Assembly (NCBI GenBank): GCA_023389745.1 | Contig: JAEWED010000059.1 | Span: 1-11,410, forward strand | DNA length: 11,410 nucleotides | Reading direction: 5' to 3' | Source of the DNA: Actinomycetes bacterium | GTDB taxonomy: Bacteria; Actinomycetota; Acidimicrobiia; Acidimicrobiales; Microtrichaceae | Shown: piece after piece, positions 1-7,299 of the stretch | How positions within the stretch are numbered: the first letter of the stretch is position 1 | Layout of the letters: each line of letters starts with the position of its first letter | The notes under the pieces: model-generated | What the model was told of the DNA's origin: nothing | Seen by the model: only the letters and a program-made list of their open reading frames with translations | Database searches by the model: none | Made by a program: the position numbers and the translations under genes

Positions 1-1
1 G

Positions 2-229
2 ACGTGGACGAGGCTCTTCACACCGGAGCCGCAGGGGGTGACGCTCCACCTTCGGCCGCCGGTCGTCCTGCAGCCCGGCACCCAGACGCTGGAGCTGCTG
101 GTCGCCGGACCGCCGATGCTCGAGCCCTCGTGGGACGTCGTGCTCGGGATCGTGCCGGTCGGCGGCGGAGCGAGCTCGACGGTCGACGTGGCCCTCGACG
201 CGTCGACAGAACTGCCGCCGGCGCCATGA
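2..229 (+). CDS. C-terminal fragment of an unidentified protein (5' end outside window)
   Basis: An open frame runs in from the left edge and stops with TGA at 227-229, giving the last 75 residues of a longer protein. I do not recognise the family. The fragment alternates hydrophobic and polar residues (for example LHLRPPVVLQPG and LELLVAGPP) and is rich in Pro, Gly and Val, which suggests a beta-sandwich-like C-terminal domain; this is inference from composition only. No membrane segment is visible. The stop codon overlaps the start of the next gene in the arrangement ATGA, so the two are very probably co-transcribed and translationally coupled. That overlap is the main reason to believe this frame over the others covering the same bases. 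An ATG at 38 lies inside this frame but is unlikely to be the true start, because the frame is open to the window edge. Confidence 0.6.
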   Translation, partial: TWTRLFTPEPQGVTLHLRPPVVLQPGTQTLELLVAGPPMLEPSWDVVLGIVPVGGGASSTVDVALDASTELPPAP

Positions 230-3200
230 CCGGCACCGGCGATCCGCTGCGCGAGCTGCAGGCCGCGGCGTCGGCCGCGGCCGAACGTGGCGAGGCGGCG
301 TTGTCCGAGGAGCTCGCGGTCGAGCTGCTGCGGCACGACCCCGACAACCGGGTCGCACACCGCATCCTCGTGCGGGGCACCGGCGATGCGCCCGCCGAGA
401 TGCGGCGCCTCACGATCCTGTTCTGCGACCTGGTCGGCTCCACCCGCATGTCGGTGCACCACGATCCCGATGCGTACGGCCGACTGCTCCAGCGCTACCA
501 CCGGCTCTGCGACGAGGTGATCGCGGAGCACGGGGGAGTGGTCAACAAGCGGTCGGGCGACGGCGTGCTCGCCCTGTTCGGCCACCCGTACTCCCACGAG
601 GACGACACACGGCGCGCCGTGCGAGCAGGGCTCGCGCTGACCCGGCGGGTCGCGGCGTCGCAGGCCGAGATGACCCGAGACTTCGGTGAGTGCCTCGAGG
701 TCCGTGTCGCCATCCACGTGGGGCTGGTGCACCTGAGCCTGCTCGACTCCGAGGTCTACGGCCTCGCCCCGAACCTCGCGGCGCGGCTGCAGGACCTGGC
801 GGTCCCGGGCACCGTCGTGGTGTCCGACGCCGTGCTCGAGATCGTCGGCGGATCCTTCGACGTGCGGACCCACGAACCAGCGGTCGTCAAGGGCGTCGAC
901 GAACCGGTCGGCTACCACACGATCGAGCGTGAGCTTCCCCACACCCCCGAACGCGGTCGCAGCTGGCACACGCCGTTCATCGGACGCGACGACGACCGAG
1001 CGCGGCTGCGTACCGCGCTGCGCGACGGCACGCCGGTCGTCGTCCGGGGCGAGCCCGGCATCGGCAAGTCGCGGCTCGTCACCGAGGTGCTGGGCGAGCG
1101 CTCCGAGCTCGGTTCGAGGGTGCACCTCATCCTGTGCACCGAGTACGAGCAGCGCACCGATCTCGGTGCGGCGAGCTCCCTGCTGCGACTGGACCCCTCG
1201 GTGCCTGACGTCGAGCGGCCGGAGCGTCGCTTGCGGCAGCTGCACGACGACCTCGACGAGCTCGGCCTGCCGGCCGAGACCCACATCGGGTTGCTGGCCC
1301 CGTTGCTGGGGCTCGACCCGTCGCTCGGCTACACGCTGCCCGAGACGGACCTCGCGCGTCGGCACGACCGGGTGCTCGCGTCGCTGCGCACCTGGCTCAG
1401 CGCGCTCGGTTCCCGTCAGCCGTTGCTGCTCCGGGTCGAGGACGTGCACTGGGTCGACCCGTCGACCTGCGAGCTGCTCGTCGGTCTCATCGGCGACCCG
1501 ATCGACGGGGTGCAGCTCGTCGCGACCGAGCGCACGGGCACCGCCCTGCTGCACGGCCCCGGGCTCGTCGAGATCGAGCTGGCACCGCTGTCCGACGTCG
1601 ACGCGTCGGTGCTCGCCCGCAGCGTCGACGACGGCATCGACGGCGCCCGACTCGACGCCGCGCTGCGGCGTGGGCAGGGCAACCCGCTCTTCATCGAGGA
1701 GCTCGCGAGGGCGCCGGTGCTGCCGCCGCCCGTCGACCCGGAGCTGCTGACCCGGCTCATGAACGAGTCGCTGGTACCCGGCGCCCTGTACGAGCCGCTC
1801 GTGGCCCGGCTCTACGGCTCCGGGGTCGACATCGGGGTGGCCCAGGCCGCGGCGACGATCGGGAGGTCGTTCGCCCGCGATGTGCTCGCCGCAGTGCTGC
1901 CCCGGCCGCCGGAGGTGCTCGATCGCGGCATCCGCTCGCTGCTCGACGCCGGCCTGCTCGACGAGGAGACCGACGGTCCCTACTGGTTCCGCCACGCCCT
2001 CATCCGTGACGTCGCCTACGACCTGCAACCACGCGAGCAGCGCTCCGGGATGCACCGTCGCGTCGGCGACGCGCTCCGCGCACGTCGCGAGGACGGAGCC
2101 GATGTCTCCTGGAGCGTCATCGCCACGCACTACCACGCCGCGGGACGCATCGACGAGGCGATCGACGGCTACGTGGCAGCCGCGGAGGACAGCCGCGAAC
2201 GCGGCTCGATGGCGAACGGCGTGGAGCACCTGAGTGCGGCGATCGACCTCATCGAGTCCCACGCCGCACACGATGACGCGTCGGTGCGGCGAGAGATCGA
2301 CCTGCGCCTCAAGCGGGGGTTCCTGTGCGTGTCGACGGGCGGCAACGCCGACCCCCGAGCGGTCGCCGACTACCAGCGGTGCCTCGATCTGATCCGTTCC
2401 GAGGAGCACGGGCCGGAGTTCGTGGCCACACTCGTCGCGCTGTGGGGCTACCACACCGCTCGCGGCGACCTCGACCGTGCGGACGGTCTGCTCGACGAGA
2501 TCCTCGCCACGGGCATCACCGACGACGAGGTGATGCTGGCCGAGAACCGGACGGCGCGTGGGATGGTCCGGTTCTTCCAGGGCGACTTCGCCGCCGCCGA
2601 GGAGCATCTGCGACAGGCGTTGGACGGCGTGCCCGACGAGGTCCAGCACACCCGTCCGCCGTCCCCGTGGCAGTTCCCCAACGATCCGGTCGCGTCCATG
2701 TACGTCCAGTACGGGTTGGCGCTGTGGCAGCGCGGCGACCTGGTGGGCTGGCACGACCAGATACGCCGGGCACGTCGTCGTGTCGAGCAGCTGCCGCGAC
2801 CGTACGGACCCTTCAACCTCGCGTACGCGTTGACGTACCAGGCCTGGGTGTCGACCGAGGTCGGCGACTTCGACGACGCGGCTGCGAGCACCGAGGAGCT
2901 GCTCGAGATCTCCGACCGCTACGGGTTCGACTTCTGGTCGCTCGCGGGCACCACCGCGGACGCGATCACCGTGGCACGGCGTTGCTTGGCCTCGGGTGGG
3001 AGCGACCCGGCGGTCCTGCTCGAGCAGGTCGACCGCCTGGCGGGGACGTCGCTGGTGACACGGATGATCGACTCGAAGCTGCTGTTGCCCTACGGGCTGA
3101 CGGCGCAGGCCCAGTTCCTGGCGGCGGCGGGGGAGCCCGCGCGGGCGTTGGCGCTGCTCGACGACGCTCTCGAGGTCGCGTCCTCGACGACGAGCAGGTT

Positions 3201-3450
3201 CTACCTGGCCGAGACGCAACGGTCACGGGCCGGGGCCCGTGCCGCGCTCGGCGACCCGGATGCGGAGCAGGACCTGCACCTCGCGGTGGCGACGGCGAGC
3301 CACCAGGGGTCGATTCCCTTCGAGCTGCGGGCGCGCCTCGCGCTGTCCGAGCTCGGACAGCACTCGGACCGACTCGACGAGCTGCGGTCCGATCCCGCGC
3401 TCGTCGCGGCGTCGGGCATCGCCCCCGGCGCGGTCGCCCCGCCGACGTGA
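226..3450 (+). CDS. Class III adenylate/guanylate cyclase fused to AAA/STAND-type ATPase and TPR-like region
   Basis: The 1074-residue protein has three parts. Residues about 58-230 form a class III nucleotide cyclase: metal-binding Asp68 in LFCDLVGST and Asp112 in KRSGDGVLALFG, substrate-contacting Lys108, and transition-state Asn183 and Arg187 in PNLAARLQ. Residues about 250-600 form a P-loop ATPase, with Walker A GEPGIGKS (275-282) and Walker B LLLRVED (400-406) followed by VHWVD. Residues about 640-1060 are helical and TPR-like. No membrane segment is seen, so it is probably cytoplasmic. The expected activity is cNMP synthesis controlled by the ATPase and TPR modules; the activating signal is unknown. 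I chose ATG 226 because it overlaps the upstream stop (ATGA) and the protein then leads straight into the cyclase domain; the same frame is open further upstream but the extension is Arg/Ala-rich shadow sequence. Glu176 sits where the second substrate-specifying residue (usually Asp, Thr or Ser) is expected, so ATP versus GTP use is uncertain. Confidence 0.93.
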   Translation: MTGTGDPLRELQAAASAAAERGEAALSEELAVELLRHDPDNRVAHRILVRGTGDAPAEMRRLTILFCDLVGSTRMSVHHDPDAYGRLLQRYHRLCDEVIAEHGGVVNKRSGDGVLALFGHPYSHEDDTRRAVRAGLALTRRVAASQAEMTRDFGECLEVRVAIHVGLVHLSLLDSEVYGLAPNLAARLQDLAVPGTVVVSDAVLEIVGGSFDVRTHEPAVVKGVDEPVGYHTIERELPHTPERGRSWHTPFIGRDDDRARLRTALRDGTPVVVRGEPGIGKSRLVTEVLGERSELGSRVHLILCTEYEQRTDLGAASSLLRLDPSVPDVERPERRLRQLHDDLDELGLPAETHIGLLAPLLGLDPSLGYTLPETDLARRHDRVLASLRTWLSALGSRQPLLLRVEDVHWVDPSTCELLVGLIGDPIDGVQLVATERTGTALLHGPGLVEIELAPLSDVDASVLARSVDDGIDGARLDAALRRGQGNPLFIEELARAPVLPPPVDPELLTRLMNESLVPGALYEPLVARLYGSGVDIGVAQAAATIGRSFARDVLAAVLPRPPEVLDRGIRSLLDAGLLDEETDGPYWFRHALIRDVAYDLQPREQRSGMHRRVGDALRARREDGADVSWSVIATHYHAAGRIDEAIDGYVAAAEDSRERGSMANGVEHLSAAIDLIESHAAHDDASVRREIDLRLKRGFLCVSTGGNADPRAVADYQRCLDLIRSEEHGPEFVATLVALWGYHTARGDLDRADGLLDEILATGITDDEVMLAENRTARGMVRFFQGDFAAAEEHLRQALDGVPDEVQHTRPPSPWQFPNDPVASMYVQYGLALWQRGDLVGWHDQIRRARRRVEQLPRPYGPFNLAYALTYQAWVSTEVGDFDDAAASTEELLEISDRYGFDFWSLAGTTADAITVARRCLASGGSDPAVLLEQVDRLAGTSLVTRMIDSKLLLPYGLTAQAQFLAAAGEPARALALLDDALEVASSTTSRFYLAETQRSRAGARAALGDPDAEQDLHLAVATASHQGSIPFELRARLALSELGQHSDRLDELRSDPALVAASGIAPGAVAPPT

Positions 3451-5621
3451 GCGGGGCGACACGTCGGCGGGTCGCCGTCCTCGGTGGAGGGATGGCCGGT
3501 GTCGCCGCGGCGTGGAGGTTGAGCGAACCGGGCTGGGAGCAGCACTTCGAGCAGATCACCGTCTACCAGCGCGGCGCCCGGTTGGGCGGCAAGGGCGCCA
3601 GCCATCGGGGTGTCCACCAGCGGGTCGAGGAGCACGGACTGCACATCTGGCTCGGCTACTACGACAACGCGTTCCGACTGCTGCGCGAGTGCTACGACGA
3701 GCTCGATCGCCGGCGGACCGATCCGGGCTGCCCGATCGCCACGATCGAGCAGGCGCTCCGGCCGGCGTCGTGTGTCGGCCTCGAGGACTTCGACGGTGAG
3801 CGCTGGCACCACTGGGTGGGCGACTTCGCCGCGAACGACCTCCGGCCCGGCGACGACGCCGCGTCGAGCGGCTCGTTCACGGGGGCCGACATCGTGCGCC
3901 GCTCCGTGCGACTGCTCGGCGACTTCTACCGGTCCGTCGCCAGCTCCGCACCCGCGGCGACGGTGTCGATGACGACCTCTCCGACGCCTGCTCCCGGCGC
4001 CGGTCCGGCCGGCGGTCAGCTCGCGGCGACCCTCGTGAGTGCGGCGATCGAAGCGCTCGGCCTGGCGACCGCGGCCCTGAGCGCGATCGGCGGACGTCTC
4101 GACGGACGGCCGGGCAGCACCGACGGGCGAGCGGCCAGCGCACCCGGCGGCGCGGCGCCCACGATCGCCCTCGTCGACGCCGCACTGCGCGAGATCCGCG
4201 GGTCGCTCGTGCGGTCGCTCGACGACGATCGAGGAGCCGTCCGACTGTGGCACCTCGTGTCGGTGGTGCTCGCCCAGGTGCGAGGCATCCTCGCGGACGG
4301 CCTGCTCGACGATCCCGCAGCGTTCACCCGACTCAACGACGAGGACTACCGGGACTGGATCGTCCGACACGGCGCGGATCCGGTCGCGGCGGACTCCACG
4401 CTGATCAGCGGGCTGTACGACCTGGTCTTCGGCTTCGAGGATGCAGATCCGAGTCGGCCGGGCTTCGGCGCGGGGCTCGGGGTCTTCCTGTCGGGCAAGA
4501 CCTTCTTCGACTACAAGGGCTCGATCTTCTGGAAGATGCAGGCGGGCATGGGCGACGTCGTGTTCGCCCCGATGCACCAGGCCCTGCGGGCCCGGGGGGT
4601 GCGCATCGAGTACTTCCACCGCCTCGACGCCCTGCACCTCGACGAGACCCGGCACCACGTGGAGCGGATCAGCCTCGGACGGCAGGTGTCGCTCGCCCCC
4701 GGCCGCGACCAGTACGACCCGCTGGTCCGCGTGCACGGGCTGCCGTGCTTCCCGGCACGGCCCGACGTCGAACAGCTCGAGGGGGCCGTCGGGATCGAGG
4801 CCCACGACCTGGAGTCCTTCTGGTGTGAGTGGCCCGACGCCGGGCAGGTCGAGCTGCGCCGCGGCGTCGACTTCGACGAGGTGGTCTTCGCCATCCCTCC
4901 AGCGATGGCCCGCCACGTGTGCGCCGAGCTGCTGGAGGACCACGAGCCCTGGCGGGCGATGGTGGACGGTCTCGGCAGCGTCGCCACGCAGGCGCTGCAG
5001 CTCTGGATCCGAGGCGACGAGCCCTCGCTCGGCTGGCCACACCCGGGGTCGACGATGAGCGGCTACGTCGAACCGTTCGACACCTGGGCCTCGATGCCGC
5101 AGCTCGTCGCGTGCGAGGCGTGGCCACACGACGACCGTCCGGGCACCATCGCCTACTTCTGCAACACCCTGGCCACTCCGGCGACGGCTGATCGCGACGA
5201 TCCGACGCAGCCCGAGGCGGCGCACGCGGCCGTGCGCGCGCACGCGGAGCGGTTCGTGGTCGAGCACCTCGGACACCTGCTGCCGGGGGTCGCTGCGCCG
5301 AACGACGGCGGCGTCCGGTGGGACCTGCTGTGCGGTGCCGAACCGGCCGAGGGCCCTGCCCGTCTGGACTCGCAGTTCTGGCGGGCCAACGTCGATCCGT
5401 CGGACCGCTACGTGCAGTCGCTCCCCGGGACCGATCGGCTGCGACTCCGCGCCGACCGCAGCGGCTACGCCAACCTCTTCCTGGCGGGCGACTGGACCGA
5501 CAACGGCCTCAACGCCGGCTGCATCGAGTCGGCGGTGCTGTCGGGCTTGCAGGCGGCGAACGCGGTGCTGGGACGTCCACTGCGCGACCGCACGCTCGGG
5601 GTCTACCTCCCACTGTCCTGA
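3447..5621 (+). CDS. FAD-dependent oxidoreductase, amine-oxidase/phytoene-desaturase-like
   Basis: The 724-residue protein starts with a Rossmann dinucleotide-binding motif, VAVLGGGMAG (residues 9-18), then a second-strand region TVYQRGARLGGKG typical of the amine oxidase/carotenoid desaturase superfamily. It ends with the matching C-terminal FAD motif LFLAGDWTDNGLNAGCIESA (from residue 677), where Asp682 would contact the flavin. It should be an FAD enzyme oxidising or desaturating an amine, isoprenoid or similar substrate; the substrate cannot be read from sequence. It is longer than typical 450-550-residue desaturases, partly because of an Ala/Pro/Ser-rich insert at about 166-240 that contains a hydrophobic stretch (192-216). 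The GTG start at 3447 overlaps the cyclase stop (GTGA) with no clear Shine-Dalgarno, implying translational coupling. The open frame extends upstream to 2325, but that part lies on top of the cyclase gene and reads as Arg-rich shadow sequence. Confidence 0.88.
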   Translation: MSGATRRRVAVLGGGMAGVAAAWRLSEPGWEQHFEQITVYQRGARLGGKGASHRGVHQRVEEHGLHIWLGYYDNAFRLLRECYDELDRRRTDPGCPIATIEQALRPASCVGLEDFDGERWHHWVGDFAANDLRPGDDAASSGSFTGADIVRRSVRLLGDFYRSVASSAPAATVSMTTSPTPAPGAGPAGGQLAATLVSAAIEALGLATAALSAIGGRLDGRPGSTDGRAASAPGGAAPTIALVDAALREIRGSLVRSLDDDRGAVRLWHLVSVVLAQVRGILADGLLDDPAAFTRLNDEDYRDWIVRHGADPVAADSTLISGLYDLVFGFEDADPSRPGFGAGLGVFLSGKTFFDYKGSIFWKMQAGMGDVVFAPMHQALRARGVRIEYFHRLDALHLDETRHHVERISLGRQVSLAPGRDQYDPLVRVHGLPCFPARPDVEQLEGAVGIEAHDLESFWCEWPDAGQVELRRGVDFDEVVFAIPPAMARHVCAELLEDHEPWRAMVDGLGSVATQALQLWIRGDEPSLGWPHPGSTMSGYVEPFDTWASMPQLVACEAWPHDDRPGTIAYFCNTLATPATADRDDPTQPEAAHAAVRAHAERFVVEHLGHLLPGVAAPNDGGVRWDLLCGAEPAEGPARLDSQFWRANVDPSDRYVQSLPGTDRLRLRADRSGYANLFLAGDWTDNGLNAGCIESAVLSGLQAANAVLGRPLRDRTLGVYLPLS

Positions 5622-5641
5622 CAGGCGTGGGCGGGCGTGAC

Positions 5642-5664
5642 CGGCGAACGGTCGTCGTCCGCCG
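5642..5664. terminator. Possible hairpin between convergent genes
   Basis: Arms CGGCGAACG (5642-5650) and CGTCCGCCG (5656-5664) flank a 5-base loop in the 73-bp gap between two convergent genes. On the + strand there is one A-C mismatch; read from the - strand the same pair becomes U-G, so the stem is continuous. No T tract follows on either side, so any terminator here would be of the U-less actinobacterial kind. GC-rich DNA gives such stems by chance, hence low confidence. Confidence 0.25.
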
Positions 5665-5694
5665 CGAGGTCGGAGGGCCGTTGGCCGAGACCTT

Positions 5695-6870
5695 TCAGCC
5701 CCAGCGGGGCGGTTCGTCGGGATCGAGGCCGAGGCTCAGCTTGCCGATCAGCTCGTGCGCGAGCATCGAGTTGCCCGGATGGAAGCGGCCCATGCGGACG
5801 TCGCGGAAGATCTGCTCGAGCCGGTTGCGCTTGAACGAACCGGCCCCGCCGGTCAGGTCGAGCGCGCGGTCGGCGACCGAGTACGCCTGGTCGATCACGA
5901 ACGCCCGGGTGGCGACCAGGCGCGCTGGCCAGTCCTCGTACTCGACCCCCGACGCCCAGTCGTCGCAGGTCCGTTCGAGGGTGGCCTCCGCGGCCTGGAG
6001 CGAGATCCGCATCTCGGCGACCTCGTGCTGCACCTCGGGATGGTGCGCCATCGAGTTGGTCAGCGCGATCGACGTGCGCTGGGGCATTCGCTCGACGGTG
6101 ATGTCGTAGGCACGTCGGGCCGCAGCCAGGTAGGTCGCCGAGAAGCCCATCAACGCCCAGGCGAAGATCGTGACCTGGAACGGGCCGGCCCCGGCGAAAC
6201 CCGCGGGACAGACGAGCACCACCTGCTCGTCGGGCACGAACGCGCGGTCGAGCACGGTGTCCTGGCTCTGCGTGGCCCGCATGCCGAGCGTGTCCCAGGT
6301 GTCGATGATCTGGATGCCCTCCGCGTCGCGTGAGAGGAAGCCGTGCACGATCTGGGGTCGGTCGGGATCCGAGACGTCCATCGCGTGGAACCCGCCGAGG
6401 GTCCAGACGGGGGACAGGCTGCCGAAGATCTTGTGCCCCGAGATCTCCCAGCCGCCGTCGGTGCGATCCGCGTGGGCGACGGCGAACAGCAGCGGGAGGT
6501 CGTTGCCGGCCTCTCCGTGCAGCGCGCACAGCACCTCGCCGTCGGCGACGCGGTCGAGCATCCAGCGGAACGAGTCGTCGCCGGCGCGCACCATGTCGGC
6601 GGCGACACCGCACCAGTAGCAGTGCATGTTCGTCGCCAGTGCGGTCGCCGGCGCGACGTACGCCAGCCGTCTCACCTGATTGACGTAGTCGTCCAGGCGC
6701 AGGTCGAGCCCCCCGAGCTCGGTCGGGAGGCAGCAGCGCAGGTAGCCGCAGTCGCGCAGCTCCTCCCAGTCCTCGTCGAAGAACCGGTTCTCCCGGTCGT
6801 AGGCGGGAGCGCGCTCGTCGAAGCGCGCCAACATCTGGTCGGTCAGGAGTTCCTTCGTCATCGTGGTCAT
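5695..6870 (-). CDS. Acyl-CoA dehydrogenase-fold flavoprotein, catalytic Glu position apparently Pro
   Basis: The 391-residue protein has the acyl-CoA dehydrogenase layout: an N-terminal helical domain, a mid beta domain with WEISGHKIFG (141-150) and DTLGMRATQSQD (193-204, matching the family's LGxRxTxS signature), and a C-terminal helical domain with DLTGGAGSFKRNRLEQIFRD (338-357). Expected cofactor is FAD or FMN; no membrane segment or export signal is visible. In medium-chain dehydrogenases the catalytic Glu lies in a YEGT motif after the RD element; here the aligned stretch is RFHPGN (362-367), putting Pro365 at that place. This suggests either a dehydrogenase with its base elsewhere or a flavin monooxygenase-type relative (DszC/HpaH-like group); the alignment is by eye. 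I chose ATG at 6870 because GAGG lies 7 nt upstream and the protein then has family length; an upstream in-frame extension to 7020 does not resemble the family. It converges on the flavoenzyme gene ending at 5621. Confidence 0.88.
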   Translation of the reverse strand: MTTMTKELLTDQMLARFDERAPAYDRENRFFDEDWEELRDCGYLRCCLPTELGGLDLRLDDYVNQVRRLAYVAPATALATNMHCYWCGVAADMVRAGDDSFRWMLDRVADGEVLCALHGEAGNDLPLLFAVAHADRTDGGWEISGHKIFGSLSPVWTLGGFHAMDVSDPDRPQIVHGFLSRDAEGIQIIDTWDTLGMRATQSQDTVLDRAFVPDEQVVLVCPAGFAGAGPFQVTIFAWALMGFSATYLAAARRAYDITVERMPQRTSIALTNSMAHHPEVQHEVAEMRISLQAAEATLERTCDDWASGVEYEDWPARLVATRAFVIDQAYSVADRALDLTGGAGSFKRNRLEQIFRDVRMGRFHPGNSMLAHELIGKLSLGLDPDEPPRWG

Positions 6871-6872
6871 CG

Positions 6873-6886
6873 CGAGACCTCTCTCG
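6873..6886 (-). promoter_or_regulatory. Ribosome binding site in a small hairpin loop
   Basis: Reading the - strand, CGAGA-GAGG-TCTCG forms a perfect 5-bp stem whose 4-base loop is the Shine-Dalgarno GAGG, 7 nt upstream of the ATG at 6870. The ribosome binding site supports this start. Whether the hairpin affects translation is speculative. Confidence 0.5.
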
Positions 6887-7088
6887 AGTGGTCGATCGAC
6901 GCGACGATCGGTCCCGGACACCGCGTCGTGACCGGTCGACGGCAGGTCGTGGGGCCACACGCAGCGATGCCCGCTCGCACCGTTCCCCACCGCAACGGCG
7001 GGGTCGGCGCAGGTGTGCACCGGGAGCCGACCTGCCCGCGTCGGTGGTCCGTGCCGGGGCAGCGGCTCATGGTCGATCCAGCGAGATC

Positions 7089-7109
7089 GTCCCGACGCCG
7101 TGTCGGGAC
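7089..7109. promoter_or_regulatory. Perfect 8+8 bp inverted repeat, candidate operator
   Basis: GTCCCGAC (7089-7096) and its exact reverse complement GTCGGGAC (7102-7109) flank a 5-base spacer. It lies about 190 bp upstream of the glycosyltransferase start and about 220 bp upstream of the divergent flavoprotein start. The size and symmetry fit a dimeric repressor site (TetR- or GntR-like), but no regulator gene is in the window. A hairpin in a transcript is the alternative. No T tract follows. Confidence 0.4.
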
Positions 7110-7186
7110 AACGGCGACTCCTTGCTGGCTTGCCGATGATCTCGGCGGTTCCCTGTCCACCCTACGGACTCACGCGTCGAGAGTCA

Positions 7187-7215
7187 CCGGTCCCGTCGTC
7201 CTGCCGGTCCCGTCG
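7187..7215. repeat. 12-bp direct repeat with 17-bp period
   Basis: CCGGTCCCGTCG occurs exactly at 7187-7198 and again at 7204-7215, separated by TCCTG. It lies 85-113 bp upstream of the glycosyltransferase start. It could be a tandem activator site; chance duplication in GC-rich DNA is also possible. Confidence 0.4.
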
Positions 7216-7240
7216 CCCGCCGAGGGTCCCCCGCTCGAGG

Positions 7241-7271
7241 CTGACCGTCGAGCGTGCACCCGAACTACGAT
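7241..7271 (+). promoter_or_regulatory. Weak promoter-like pair upstream of the glycosyltransferase gene
   Basis: CTGACC (7241-7246) resembles a -35 box and TACGAT (7266-7271) a -10 box. The 19-bp spacing is longer than ideal. The position, about 30 bp before the start codon, is plausible for a short leader. In this base composition such matches are weak evidence. Confidence 0.2.
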
Positions 7272-7290
7272 CGCCGCCGTCCGATCACAC

Positions 7291-7294
7291 GGAG
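7291..7294 (+). promoter_or_regulatory. Ribosome binding site GGAG for the glycosyltransferase
   Basis: GGAG lies 5 nt before the ATG at 7300. It decides the start in a frame that is open for almost 1 kb upstream, where the extension overlaps the divergent gene and reads as shadow sequence. Confidence 0.55.
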
Positions 7295-7299
7295 ATCTG

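Larger units (their letters stand above)
6871..7299. other. Divergent intergenic region (429 bp)
   Basis: This stretch separates the start of the - strand acyl-CoA dehydrogenase-like gene from the start of the + strand glycosyltransferase gene, so it must hold promoters for both. Open frames cross it in several phases but look like shadows with no recognisable protein. Visible structure: a 10-bp palindrome GTCGATCGAC at 6891-6900, an 8+8 bp inverted repeat at 7089-7109, a 12-bp direct repeat at 7187-7215, and a weak promoter-like pair near 7241-7271. No tRNA-like or riboswitch-like fold was recognised. Confidence 0.6.

Noticed and set aside
2325..3446. N-terminal extension of the flavoenzyme frame inside the cyclase gene
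   Set aside because: It is Arg/Gly-rich without motifs, and the Rossmann motif begins only 9 residues after the GTG at 3447, the expected place for the N-terminus.
3201..5276. 691-residue open frame on the - strand across the cyclase and flavoenzyme genes
   Set aside because: It is antisense to two well-supported genes and has the Arg/Val/Glu-rich composition of a GC-driven shadow frame, with no recognisable motif.
5678..5688. Small GGCC-GTT-GGCC dyad near the convergent gene ends
   Set aside because: The stem is only 4 bp with a 3-base loop and no T tract; not distinguishable from chance in GC-rich DNA.
6930..6937. GACCGGTC palindrome in the intergenic region
   Set aside because: Eight-bp palindromes of this composition are expected by chance here, and no second half-site or spacing pattern supports it.
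6871..7020. 50-residue N-terminal extension of the acyl-CoA dehydrogenase-like protein
   Set aside because: The extension has no family similarity, and the ATG at 6870 has a good Shine-Dalgarno at 7 nt.
6343..7299. N-terminal extension of the glycosyltransferase frame
   Set aside because: It overlaps the - strand flavoprotein gene and its 5' region, and GGAG with an ATG at 7300 gives a clean start.
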